Source of the DNA: JAXHTH01 sp034211115
GTDB lineage: Bacteria > Planctomycetota > Phycisphaerae > Phycisphaerales > SM1A02
Direction: 5' to 3'
DNA: 19,368 nucleotides
Assembly: GCA_034211115.1 (NCBI GenBank)
Contig: JAXHTH010000279.1
Span: 1 to 19,368, forward strand
In this document: in pieces, positions 1 to 7,336 of the stretch
Layout of the letters: each line of letters opens with the position of its first letter
Numbering within the stretch: position 1 is the first letter of the stretch
The notes under the pieces: generated by a model
Seen by the model: the letters and a program-made list of their open reading frames with translations, nothing else
Told to the model about the DNA's origin: nothing
Databases searched by the model: none
Position numbers and translations under genes: made by a program

Positions 1-1
1 G

Positions 2-895
2 GACCGACTCGCCGGCTACGTGCGCCAGAAGCACGGCTTCCCGCTCGATTCCAACACCCTCTTCGACTGCCAGGTCAAGCGCTTCCACGATTACAAACGC
101 CAACTGCTCAACATCCTGCACGTGATCACGCTGTACAACCGGCTGAAGTCGGGACGGGATGACGACTTCGTGCCGCGCACCGTCCTCTTCGCGGGCAAGG
201 CCGCCCCGGGCTATTACCACGCCAAGATGACCATCAAGCTCGCCAACGCGGTGGGTGAGCTGGTCAACAACGATCCGGACATCGCGGGCCGGCTGAGGGT
301 CGCGTTCCTGCCCGATTACGGCGTTTCGCTCGCCGAACAGATCATCCCCGCCGCCGAACTCTCCGAGCAGATCTCCACCGCCGGGATGGAGGCTTCCGGC
401 ACGGGCAACATGAAGTTCGCCCTCAACGGCGCCCTCACCATGGGCACCCTCGACGGCGCCAACATCGAGATCAAAGAGGAAGTCGGCGACGACAACATCT
501 TCATCTTCGGCCTGCGGGCCGAGGAGGTCGAGACCCGGCGCGCCTCCGGCTACAACCCCTGGGACCACTACCACGGCAACGAGGAGCTGCGCACCGCCCT
601 CGACCAGATCCGCGATGACTTCTTCTCCGGCGGGGAGACCGAGCTCTACCAGGCCCTCATTGACCGCCTCCTCCACGAAGGCGATCCCTACATGGTTCTC
701 GCCGACTACGCCGCCTATGTCGCCTGCCAGGAACAGGTCAGCCGCGCCTATGCCGACCCGCGCCGCTGGACGCGGATGTCCATCCTCAACACCGCCAACG
801 TGGGCAAGTTCTCCTCCGACCGCACGATCCGCGAGTACGCGGAGGAGATCTGGAACGTCCACCCCGTCCCCGTCTCGCTGGACGCGGGCACCTGA
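2..895 (+). CDS. glgP: Glycogen/alpha-glucan phosphorylase, C-terminal part (5' truncated by window)
   Basis: The product releases glucose-1-phosphate from glycogen or maltodextrin by phosphorolysis, using pyridoxal phosphate, in the cytoplasm. The visible 297 codons are the C-terminal third of a protein that is usually about 830-850 residues long; the frame is open to the window edge. Family hallmarks seen directly are FDCQVKRFHDYKRQ near the visible start, GKAAPGYYHAKMTIKLAN, LPDYGVSLAEQIIPAA, and the cofactor site EASGTGNMKF. The lysine of that site, encoded at 413-415, should form the PLP Schiff base. LNGALTMGTLDGANIEI follows, as in the family. The gene ends in TGA and is followed by 184 bp without a gene before the pdh genes. 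A stand-alone CBM48 protein encoded at 12080-12391 may also act in glycogen metabolism, but nothing in the sequence links the two. Identification of the family is secure; substrate preference is not visible. Confidence 0.96.
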   Translation, partial: DRLAGYVRQKHGFPLDSNTLFDCQVKRFHDYKRQLLNILHVITLYNRLKSGRDDDFVPRTVLFAGKAAPGYYHAKMTIKLANAVGELVNNDPDIAGRLRVAFLPDYGVSLAEQIIPAAELSEQISTAGMEASGTGNMKFALNGALTMGTLDGANIEIKEEVGDDNIFIFGLRAEEVETRRASGYNPWDHYHGNEELRTALDQIRDDFFSGGETELYQALIDRLLHEGDPYMVLADYAAYVACQEQVSRAYADPRRWTRMSILNTANVGKFSSDRTIREYAEEIWNVHPVPVSLDAGT

Positions 896-953
896 CGCCG
901 CGGCGGCGCCGGGCGCATCGCCGCTCACACCGACCGGAAGTGGCGTGGGGCGA

Positions 954-984
954 CCGACCCGCCTACGCTAGGCGAGGCCGTCGG
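954..984. other. Imperfect inverted repeat between glgP and pdhA
   Basis: CGCCTA (960-965) and TAGGCG (969-974) form a perfect 6-bp stem around a CGC loop. They sit inside an outer CCGAC (954-958) / GTCGG (980-984) pairing. The structure is 59 bp after the glgP stop and 95 bp before the pdhA start. It could be a transcription end for glgP or an operator for the pdh genes. No T-tract follows, so a standard intrinsic terminator is not shown. Confidence 0.35.
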
Positions 985-1079
985 GGAGGCCCCGATGACG
1001 CCGCTCCGGCCCGCGCGCTCCTCTTGTCCGGTGATCACCACCCCGGCCGCAACGCCCGCGGTCTGCGAGGATACCGCCC

Positions 1080-2198
1080 ATGCCCACGACGACCGTCCTC
1101 GATGCGCAGATCAGGCACGTGTCCATCCTCGATGAGCACGGCGCGTTCGACGAGAAGCTCGGAGGCGACCTTATTCCGGATGATGATCTCGTCCGGCTTT
1201 ACGAGCACATGAGCATCTGCCGCCACTTCGACGAGGTCGCGTTCAAGCTCCAGCGGTCCGGCCGCATGGGCACCTACCCGCAGAACATGGGGCAGGAGGC
1301 GGCGAGCCTGGGCGCCGCCTATGCCCTCCGCCGCGACGACTGGATGGTCCCCTGCTATCGCGAGAACGCCGGCCTCGCCTGGCACGGCCTGCCCCTGGAG
1401 TACGTCCTCCTGCACTGGATGGGCGACGAGCGCGGCAACCGGATCCCCGAGGGCGTGGCCGCCCTGCCCCTGGCGATCCCCATCGGCACGCAGATGCTCC
1501 ACGCCGCCGGCCTCGCCTGGGCGGCCAGGTACCGCGGCTCCGATCGCATCGCCTGCACGTTCTTCGGCGACGGCGCCACCAGCGAAGGCGACTTCCACGA
1601 GGCGGCCAACTTCGCGGCCAACCTCGATCTCCCCGTCATCTTCCTCTGCCAGAACAACCAGTGGGCGATCTCCGTGCCCTCGAAGATCCAGTGCTCGGCC
1701 CCCACCGTCGCCCAGCGCGGGCTCGCCTACGGCATGGAATGCATCCAGGTCGACGGCAACGATCTCTTCGCGATGGTCCGCGTCGTGCGCGACGCCGCCG
1801 AACGCGCCCGCAACGACAGGCGCCCCACGTTCATCGAGGCGGTCACGTATCGTCTGGGCGATCACACGACGGCCGACGATGCCCGCCGCTATCGCGATGC
1901 CGCGGAAGTCGAGCAGTGGAGGAACCGCGATCCGCTCCTCCGCCTCCGCAAACACCTGGAGCATCACACGCTCTGGGACCAGGGCAAGCAGGCGGAACTG
2001 CACCGCCGGGCCGAGGCAGAGGTCGAGGCGATCGTGAAGCGCGCCGAGGAGATCGCCGACCCGGCCCCCTCCGACATGTTCGATTCCATGTACGCCGAAC
2101 TCCCCGAGGAGCTCCGCGTGCAGCGCGACACCATGCGCACCAGCAGCATCGGCCAGGACCCGGCCCAGATCGAAGACGAAGTCGAAGTCCCCGGTTAA
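1080..2198 (+). CDS. pdhA: Pyruvate dehydrogenase-type E1 component, alpha subunit
   Basis: This is the thiamine diphosphate-binding alpha subunit of an alpha2beta2 2-oxoacid dehydrogenase; with E1 beta it decarboxylates the 2-oxoacid and reductively acylates lipoyl-E2. It is 372 aa, normal for the family. Visible motifs are GTYPQNMGQEA (64-74), CYRENAG (92-98), IPEGVAALPLAIPIGTQ (122-138), the ThDP/Mg motif GDGATSEGDFHEAANF (163-178) ending in QNNQWAIS (191-198), and the RLGDHTTADDARRYR loop (258-272). The layout resembles Gram-positive PdhA more than the large single-chain AceE. The ATG at 1080 has a GAGG about 9 nt upstream. E1 beta and E2 follow on the same strand. A branched-chain 2-oxoacid (BkdA) or acetoin role cannot be excluded from sequence alone. 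Confidence 0.93.
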   Translation: MPTTTVLDAQIRHVSILDEHGAFDEKLGGDLIPDDDLVRLYEHMSICRHFDEVAFKLQRSGRMGTYPQNMGQEAASLGAAYALRRDDWMVPCYRENAGLAWHGLPLEYVLLHWMGDERGNRIPEGVAALPLAIPIGTQMLHAAGLAWAARYRGSDRIACTFFGDGATSEGDFHEAANFAANLDLPVIFLCQNNQWAISVPSKIQCSAPTVAQRGLAYGMECIQVDGNDLFAMVRVVRDAAERARNDRRPTFIEAVTYRLGDHTTADDARRYRDAAEVEQWRNRDPLLRLRKHLEHHTLWDQGKQAELHRRAEAEVEAIVKRAEEIADPAPSDMFDSMYAELPEELRVQRDTMRTSSIGQDPAQIEDEVEVPG

Positions 2199-2205
2199 GG
2201 AAACT

Positions 2206-2232
2206 CACCGCAGAGGCGCAGAGGACGCAGAG
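2206..2232. repeat. CGCAGAGG-type short repeat after pdhA
   Basis: Just 3' of the pdhA stop lies CCGCAGAGG, then CGCAGAGG, then ACGCAGAG: three near-copies of an 8-9-nt word. From memory, this GCAGAGG-rich string occurs between genes in many unrelated GC-rich genomes. A related CTCTGCG word occurs at 3451-3457, in the next gap but one. There is no sign that it is coding. Confidence 0.6.
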
Positions 2233-2245
2233 CAAGCAAACCACG

Positions 2246-2293
2246 CATCACTCATCACTCATCGCTCATCACTCATCGCTCATCGCTCATCGC
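2246..2293. repeat. Heptamer tandem repeat CATCRCT, about 7 copies
   Basis: The 48 bp consist of six complete copies of CATCACT or CATCGCT and a partial seventh, with only A/G variation at position 5. The rest of the pdhA-pdhB gap (2294-2421) decays into related TGATCCCTGA and CATCACTCCTC words. It resembles the short tandemly repeated repetitive (STRR) heptamers described in cyanobacteria. The pattern is seen directly; any role is unknown. Confidence 0.85.
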
Positions 2294-2421
2294 CCTCGCG
2301 GGCGCTCAACACGCGGGCAAACCGCGTCGCGAAACAAGCTGATCCCCGATGGCTGATCCCTGACTCCTCTTCGTCCCATCACTCCTCACTTATCCCTCAT
2401 CACTCCTCGAGTCTGAAACCC

Positions 2422-3390
2422 ATGGCGAACCTCACGCTGGTCCAGGCCATCAACCTCGCCCTCACCCAGGAGATGGAGCAGGACGATCGCGTCGTCCTGC
2501 TGGGGGAGGACGTGGGCCCGAACGGCGGCGTGTTCCGCGTCACTGACGGCCTGCACAAACGCTTCGGCGGGCATCGCGTCGTCGACACCCCGCTCGCCGA
2601 ATCGGGCATCATCGGCACCTCGATCGGCCTGGCCATGGCCGGCCTGCGACCCGTGCCCGAGATCCAGTTCGAGGGTTTCCTCGGCCCCGCCTACGACCAG
2701 CTCACCACCCACGCCGCCCGCATGCGCACCCGCACCCGCGGCGCGCTGACGGTCCCCATGACCGTTCGCGTCCCGGTGGGGGGCGGGATCCACGCGCCCG
2801 AGCTCCATTCCGACAGCCCCGAGGCGATCTACACGCACACGCCGGGGCTGAAGATCGTCATGCCCGCCTCGCCCTACGACGCCAAGGGCCTGCTCATCAG
2901 CGCGATTCGCGATCCCGATCCGGTGATCTTCTTCGAGCCCAAGCGCATCTACCGCGCCTTCCGCGAGGAGGTGCCCGAAGACGAGTACACCATTCCCATC
3001 GGCCGGGCGCGCATCGTCTCGGACGGCGATGACATCACCGTCATCTCCTGGGGCGCCAGCGTCATCCAGTGCATGAGCGCGATCGACAAGTCCGACCGCT
3101 CCATCGAGCTCATCGACCTGCGGACGATCTCGCCCATCGACATGCCGACCATCGTCCGGTCAGTCGAGAAGACGGGCCGGGCGGTGATCGTGCACGAAGC
3201 GCCCAAGACCGCCGGCCTCGGGGCCGAGATCGCCACCGCGCTCATGGAGCAGTGCTTTCTGCACCTGGAAGCGCCCGTCCAGCGCGTGACCGGCTTCGAC
3301 ACCATCATGCCCTATTACAAGCTCGAACTCGACTACCTCCCCGACGCCGACCGCATCGGCAGGGCGATCGAGGAAGTCGCGTTGTATTGA
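2422..3390 (+). CDS. pdhB: Pyruvate dehydrogenase-type E1 component, beta subunit
   Basis: This is the transketolase-like beta subunit that completes the E1 active site. It is 322 aa, the usual length. Motifs seen are GEDVG (28-32), DTPLAESGIIGTSIGLAMAG (55-74), PEIQFEGF (79-86), a conserved histidine in APELHSDSPEA (H129), and the C-terminal domain with IDLRTISPID and the phrase GRAVIVHEAPKTAGLG. Glutamate 60 in the DTPLAE motif is the expected ThDP-activating residue. The ATG at 2422 has no clear Shine-Dalgarno motif; the leader is CTCGAGTCTGAAACCC. It lies 223 bp after pdhA, and that gap is mostly tandem-repeat DNA. It is most likely co-transcribed with the E1 alpha and E2 genes. Confidence 0.94.
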   Translation: MANLTLVQAINLALTQEMEQDDRVVLLGEDVGPNGGVFRVTDGLHKRFGGHRVVDTPLAESGIIGTSIGLAMAGLRPVPEIQFEGFLGPAYDQLTTHAARMRTRTRGALTVPMTVRVPVGGGIHAPELHSDSPEAIYTHTPGLKIVMPASPYDAKGLLISAIRDPDPVIFFEPKRIYRAFREEVPEDEYTIPIGRARIVSDGDDITVISWGASVIQCMSAIDKSDRSIELIDLRTISPIDMPTIVRSVEKTGRAVIVHEAPKTAGLGAEIATALMEQCFLHLEAPVQRVTGFDTIMPYYKLELDYLPDADRIGRAIEEVALY

Positions 3391-3398
3391 AGAGAAGG

Positions 3399-3420
3399 CA
3401 TCATGGCATCATGGCATCAA
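3399..3420. repeat. GCATCATG octamer repeat, 2.7 copies
   Basis: Immediately after the pdhB stop, GCATCATG occurs twice in tandem, followed by a partial GCATCA. This is the first of two octamer tracts in the 107-bp gap between the E1 beta and E2 genes. Confidence 0.7.
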
Positions 3421-3457
3421 GTGTCCCCACCGAGGCTTGCCTCTTCGCATCTCTGCG

Positions 3458-3489
3458 TTTTGACGTTATGACGTTTTGACCTTTTGACG
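3458..3489. repeat. TTTTGACG octamer tandem repeat, 4 copies, just before E2
   Basis: Four consecutive 8-nt units read TTTTGACG, TTATGACG, TTTTGACC and TTTTGACG. The tract ends 8 nt before the E2 start codon, so it occupies the place where a ribosome binding site would be. It is markedly AT-rich compared with the surrounding genes. The repeat is seen directly; an effect on E2 translation is only a possibility. Confidence 0.85.
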
Positions 3490-3497
3490 TTTCCACC

Positions 3498-4868
3498 ATG
3501 GCCATCAAGCAACCTGCCGACAAGTCGCATTTCATCCTCCCCGATCTGGGGGAAGGCGTGCATGAAGCCGAACTCATCCGCTGGCGGGTCGAGGTCGGCC
3601 ACTACGTCAAGGAACATCAGATCCTCGCCGAGATGGAGACCGACAAGGCGCTGGTCGAGGTCCCCAGCCCCTGGTCGGGCGTGATCAGCAAGCTCTGCGG
3701 CCAGGAGGGCGACATCATCAACGTCGGCTCCGTCCTCGTCGAGTACGAAACCGAGGGCAAGCCGCGGCGCGAGACCGATGAGACCCAGGCCGGCGCCGAG
3801 CAGGCCGCGGAGGCCGAGCCGGACGCCGAAGCCGAAGAGGACGCGGGGACCGTCGTCGGCTCCGTGGGCGGGGCGCTGTCCATTTCCGATCGGTTCCGAC
3901 GCCGGCCGGAAGCGGAGGAGACATCGACGGCGACGGGCAGGCCCCTCGCGACCCCCGCCGTGCGCCGCCTCGCCCGTGAACTCGGTGTCGACCTGCGCCT
4001 GGTGAGCGGGACCGGACGGGGCGGGCGCATCACCGCCGGCGACGTGCGCCAGGCCGCATCGAGCGCCGAAGAACCCGAGCCCGCCGAGGAAGTCCCCGCC
4101 CGCTCGGCGCCCGCGCCTTCGCCGGCGCCGGCTCCCGCTCCTGCCGCCCCCGCCGCGCCCGTCTCCGCCGGCGATGACGTCACCCAGCGCATCCCCTTCC
4201 GCGGCGTGCGGCGCAAGATCGCCGAAGCCCTGCATCACTCCGTTCAGACCACGGTGCACTTCACCGCCGTCGACGAGGCCGATGTCACCGCGCTGGACGC
4301 CAAGCGGCGCGAGTACGCCTCGATCCTCGGCCGCAAGCTCAGCCTGCTGCCGTTCGTGATGGTCGCCGTCTGCCGCGCCCTGCGGCAGCATCCCCAGCTC
4401 AACGCGAACGTGGACGATGAGAACGGCGAGATCCTCCTCCGCGGGACGATCAACCTCGGCTGCGCCGTCGACACCGAGCACGGCCTGATGGTGCCGGTGA
4501 TCGGCAACGCCGATCGCCTCAGCATCGTCCAGCTCGCCGAGTCGGTGACCTCGCTGGCCAAGCAGTGCCGCAACCGGTCGATCGCGCGCGAGCAACTCAC
4601 GGGCGGGACGTTCACCATCTCGAACGTGGGCAGCTACGGCGGGATGTTCGCCACCCCGATCATCAACTACCCGGAGGTCGCCATCCTCGCCGCGGGCCGG
4701 ACGAAGGAACGGGTCATGACCCGCGACGGGACCTTCTACGCCGGCCAGTGCCTGCCCCTGAGCCTGAGCTGCGATCATCGCGTCGTCGACGGGGCTGAGG
4801 GTGTGCGGTTCCTCAACACCGTCGTCCAGCTCCTCCAGTCGCCGGAGTCGATCATCCGGGGTTTCTGA
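3498..4868 (+). CDS. pdhC: Dihydrolipoyl acyltransferase, E2 of the pyruvate dehydrogenase-type complex
   Basis: E2 is the structural core and carries the acyl group from E1 to CoA. The order of domains in the 456 aa is: one lipoyl domain (about 10-85) with the lipoylated lysine K50 in EMETDKALVEV; an acidic Glu/Ala linker; a peripheral subunit-binding domain (about 149-185, ATPAVRRLARELGVD ... GRGGRITAGDV); a Pro/Ala-rich mobile linker (190-224); and the catalytic domain (228-456). The catalytic domain has FTISNVGSYGG and the active-site motif HRVVDG (H427, D431). The ATG at 3498 gives a complete lipoyl domain. No Shine-Dalgarno is visible because an octamer tract abuts the start. No E3 (lipoamide dehydrogenase) gene is present in the window. 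Acyl specificity (acetyl or branched chain) is not shown. Confidence 0.94.
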   Translation: MAIKQPADKSHFILPDLGEGVHEAELIRWRVEVGHYVKEHQILAEMETDKALVEVPSPWSGVISKLCGQEGDIINVGSVLVEYETEGKPRRETDETQAGAEQAAEAEPDAEAEEDAGTVVGSVGGALSISDRFRRRPEAEETSTATGRPLATPAVRRLARELGVDLRLVSGTGRGGRITAGDVRQAASSAEEPEPAEEVPARSAPAPSPAPAPAPAAPAAPVSAGDDVTQRIPFRGVRRKIAEALHHSVQTTVHFTAVDEADVTALDAKRREYASILGRKLSLLPFVMVAVCRALRQHPQLNANVDDENGEILLRGTINLGCAVDTEHGLMVPVIGNADRLSIVQLAESVTSLAKQCRNRSIAREQLTGGTFTISNVGSYGGMFATPIINYPEVAILAAGRTKERVMTRDGTFYAGQCLPLSLSCDHRVVDGAEGVRFLNTVVQLLQSPESIIRGF

Positions 4869-4903
4869 TCGGCTCCTCTGAACGGGCGGTCGGCAAAGAC
4901 CGA

Positions 4904-4909
4904 TATGAT
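4904..4909 (+). promoter_or_regulatory. Possible -10 box (TATGAT) upstream of the UDP-sugar dehydrogenase gene
   Basis: TATGAT matches the TATAAT consensus at 5 of 6 positions and lies 55 bp before the chosen start at 4965, in the 96-bp gap after E2. No convincing -35 box is seen at 17 bp. If it is used, transcription would begin near 4916. That would exclude the in-frame ATG at 4905 and support the downstream start. Confidence 0.25.
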
Positions 4910-4964
4910 GAGGGGCGGTGAGGGGAGGCTGCGCCGTCCTCCTGTCCCTTTGCGAGAGCACGCC

Positions 4965-6332
4965 ATGACCACCTCGAAGACCGCGCCCCCGCAGCAGGAT
5001 GTCGCGCACAACAACCCGGCCGAAGCCCTGCGGCGGAAACTCGAAGAGAAGACCGCCGTGATCGGCATCGTCGGGCTCGGCTACGTCGGCCTGCCCCTCG
5101 CCCGGGCCGTCCACGAGGCCGGCTACCGCATCCTCGGCTACGACGTCGACCAGACGAAGGTCGACTGCCTCAAGCGCGGCGAAAACTACCTCCGCCACCT
5201 GGGGAGCGATCTCACCGAGACCCTCGCCGCCTCCGATCGCTTCGAGGCGACCAGCGCGCCCGACCGGCTGGGCGAACCGGACGTGGTGCTGCTGTGCGTG
5301 CCCACGCCGCTGGGCGAGCATCGCGAGCCGGACCTGACCTTCGTGCTCGAGAGCACGCGGATGGTCGCCGCGGTCCTGCGACGCGGGCAGCTGCTCGTGC
5401 TCGAATCGACCACCTATCCCGGCACAACGCGGCAGGAGATGATGCCCATCCTCGAATCGTCCGGGCTCGCCTGCGGCGCCGACTTCTTCCTCGCCTACAG
5501 CCCCGAGCGCGAGGATCCGGGGCGCAAGGAAACGACGACCGCATCCATCCCCAAGCTCGTGGGCGGTGTCGATGCCATCAGCGGCGACCTCGCCATGACC
5601 TTCTACACGCGCATCATCCGCAGCGTGCATCGCGTTTCCTCGGCCGAGGTCGCCGAGGCGGCCAAGCTGCTGGAGAACATCTACCGCGCCGTCAACATCG
5701 CGATGGTCAACGAGCTGAAGGTCGTCCTCGCCGGCATGGACATCGACGTCTGGGAAGTCATCGAGGCGGCGTCGACCAAGCCCTTCGGCTTCCAGCCCTT
5801 CTATCCCGGACCCGGCCTCGGCGGGCACTGCATCCCCATCGACCCGTTCTACCTGACGTGGAAGGCGAAGGCGATCGGGTACGCGACGAAGTTCATCGAG
5901 CTCGCCGGCGAGATCAACGCCCACATGCCCGCTCACGTCGTCTCGCGCGTCATGAGCGCGCTCAACGACGATGGCAAGTCGCTCCGGGGGTCGAAGGTGC
6001 TCGTCATCGGCATCGCCTACAAGCCGAACATCGACGACGTGCGCGAGAGTCCGGCCGCGGAGATTATCAGTCTGCTCCGGCAGGCCGGCGCGGATGTGTC
6101 CTATCACGATCCGCACGTGCCGGCCTTTCCGAAGATGCGCAAGTACGACATCGATCTCGAATCGGCGCCGCTGACGGAAGACACGATCCGCGGGCAGGAT
6201 GCGGTCCTCATCGTCACCGACCACGATGCGGTCGATTACGCTCTTCTTGGCCGCTTCGCGAAGCTCATCGTCGACACGCGCAACGCGATGGCCCGGGCGG
6301 GCGAAGTCAACGCGAGGATCGTGAAGGCCTGA
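4965..6332 (+). CDS. wbpA: Nucleotide-sugar dehydrogenase, UDP-N-acetylglucosamine 6-dehydrogenase (WbpA/TviB-like)
   Basis: The product is predicted to oxidise C6 of UDP-GlcNAc in two NAD-dependent steps to UDP-GlcNAc uronate in the cytoplasm. The 455 aa contain the Rossmann motif GLGYVGLP (37-44), CVPTPLGEHREPDL (111-124), ESTTYPGTT, the phrase AYSPEREDPG (177-186), the active-site K234 and N238 in AAKLLENIYRAVN, and the catalytic cysteine C289 in GLGGHCIPIDP. PEREDPG is typical of the UDP-HexNAc dehydrogenase branch, whereas UDP-glucose dehydrogenase has NPEFLREG there. The start at 4965 was preferred over the in-frame ATG at 4905 because it has a GAGAG motif 6 nt upstream and removes an arginine-rich tail. 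The Wbp-type partners that could act on the product lie on the opposite strand at 8987-11880. UDP-GalNAc or another HexNAc is a possible alternative substrate. Confidence 0.9.
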   Translation: MTTSKTAPPQQDVAHNNPAEALRRKLEEKTAVIGIVGLGYVGLPLARAVHEAGYRILGYDVDQTKVDCLKRGENYLRHLGSDLTETLAASDRFEATSAPDRLGEPDVVLLCVPTPLGEHREPDLTFVLESTRMVAAVLRRGQLLVLESTTYPGTTRQEMMPILESSGLACGADFFLAYSPEREDPGRKETTTASIPKLVGGVDAISGDLAMTFYTRIIRSVHRVSSAEVAEAAKLLENIYRAVNIAMVNELKVVLAGMDIDVWEVIEAASTKPFGFQPFYPGPGLGGHCIPIDPFYLTWKAKAIGYATKFIELAGEINAHMPAHVVSRVMSALNDDGKSLRGSKVLVIGIAYKPNIDDVRESPAAEIISLLRQAGADVSYHDPHVPAFPKMRKYDIDLESAPLTEDTIRGQDAVLIVTDHDAVDYALLGRFAKLIVDTRNAMARAGEVNARIVKA

Positions 6333-6335
6333 TCT

Positions 6336-6380
6336 CCCCTCCCCCGCCCCCGGAAAGGGGACAGGGGCCGGGGATGAGGG
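6336..6380. repeat. GC-rich imperfect palindrome after wbpA
   Basis: A C-rich left arm (about 6336-6351) pairs with a G-rich right arm (about 6362-6380, AGGGGCCGGGGATGAGGG) around GGAAAGGGGAC. It begins 3 bp after the wbpA stop. It may end transcription or be a dispersed intergenic palindrome. No T-tract follows. Confidence 0.5.
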
Positions 6381-6453
6381 ACGTACGCTACGATGTAGAC
6401 GTTGATCGCGTCTGGCGCAATCGTCCGTGAGCGCAGGATCACCCTCACCCTGA

Positions 6454-6474
6454 CCCTCTCCCCGAGGGAGAGGG
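6454..6474. repeat. Perfect 9-bp palindrome CCCTCTCCC/GGGAGAGGG
   Basis: CCCTCTCCC (6454-6462) and GGGAGAGGG (6466-6474) form a 9-bp stem with a CGA loop, preceded by CACCCTCACCCTGA. It lies 19 bp before the start of the hydrolase gene. The word CCCTCACCCTGACCCTCTCCC is, from memory, a common intergenic repeat in many GC-rich bacteria. It may also shape the hydrolase leader RNA. Confidence 0.6.
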
Positions 6475-6493
6475 AATACCGAGCCGTTGCTTC

Positions 6494-7324
6494 ATGAGTC
6501 ACACCTGGTCCTGGCAACTCCTCCGCGCCGGTTCGTTCCGCCTCGACGGCGGATCGATGTTCGGCATCGTCCCCAAGCCGCTGTGGGCGAAGATGATCAC
6601 GCCCGATGACCGCAACCGCATCGACCTCCAGACGAACTGCCTGCTCCTCGATGACGGCTCCCGCAAGGTCCTCATCGAGACCGGCTACGGCGGGAAGTGG
6701 GGCGAGAAGGACCGCGACATCTTCCACATGCAGGATCGGACGATCCTCGACGCCCTGCGCGAGATCGATGTCGCGCCGGAGACCATCGATCACATCATCG
6801 TCACGCATCTGCACTTCGATCACGCCGGCGGCCTGACGCATCTGAATCCGGACGGTGAGGCGATGAGCTCCTTCCCGGGGGCCGCGATCGTCGTGCAGAA
6901 GACCGAGTGGGACGATGCGCTGGCGAACAGGACCACGATGAAGAAGACGTATCTTCGCGAGCATCTCGATCCCATTGCCGACCAGGTGCGCCTCATCGAG
7001 GGTGAAACCGAGATCCTGCCCGGCCTGCATGTCTGGCCGATGATCGGCCACACCTGGGGACACCAGGCCGTGCGCTTCCGCGATGCGGAGGGGGTCGTCT
7101 GTTTCGCCGGAGATGTCATGCCCACGGCGAATCACGCCGGCCCAGCGTTCAACATGGGCTACGACATGCTGCCCTGGGACAACATGCTCTCCAAGCGCCG
7201 GCTGCTGGCGCAGGCCGCCGAGGAGCGATGGCGGCTCGTCGTCGGCCACGAGGTCGGCCATCCCGTCGTGCGCGTCGTGCCCGATGCCGATCGGAGCGGC
7301 GAGTTCCGTCTTGAGCCCGTTTGA
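6494..7324 (+). CDS. Metallo-beta-lactamase-fold hydrolase (lactonase-like)
   Basis: This is a single-domain zinc hydrolase of 276 aa with the complete metal-site set: HLHFDH (105-110), H185 and H190 in GHTWGHQ, D207 in FAGDVM, and a late histidine in VVGHEVGHP (H252 or H256). A tyrosine/tryptophan-rich insert (MGYDMLPWDN) precedes the last metal ligand, as in many N-acyl-homoserine-lactonase and arylsulfatase-like members. No signal peptide is seen, so it is probably cytoplasmic. It starts 161 bp after wbpA and ends 12 bp from the convergent glycosyltransferase gene. The ATG at 6494 has no obvious Shine-Dalgarno motif. The substrate cannot be read from sequence. A lactone, a thioester or a sugar-derived ester are all possible, and its place beside sugar genes is not proof of a shared role. 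Confidence 0.88.
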   Translation: MSHTWSWQLLRAGSFRLDGGSMFGIVPKPLWAKMITPDDRNRIDLQTNCLLLDDGSRKVLIETGYGGKWGEKDRDIFHMQDRTILDALREIDVAPETIDHIIVTHLHFDHAGGLTHLNPDGEAMSSFPGAAIVVQKTEWDDALANRTTMKKTYLREHLDPIADQVRLIEGETEILPGLHVWPMIGHTWGHQAVRFRDAEGVVCFAGDVMPTANHAGPAFNMGYDMLPWDNMLSKRRLLAQAAEERWRLVVGHEVGHPVVRVVPDADRSGEFRLEPV

Positions 7325-7336
7325 GACGCTCCTCTT

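Noticed and set aside
4887..4902. CGGTC/GACCG hairpin after E2
   Set aside because: A 5-bp stem without a T-tract in GC-rich DNA is too weak to call a terminator.
3417..6224. A 935-codon open frame on the minus strand
   Set aside because: It lies antisense to E2 and the UDP-sugar dehydrogenase, both of which have full family motifs. The translation is rich in Arg, Gly, Asp and His with no domain, which is typical of antisense frames in GC-rich DNA.
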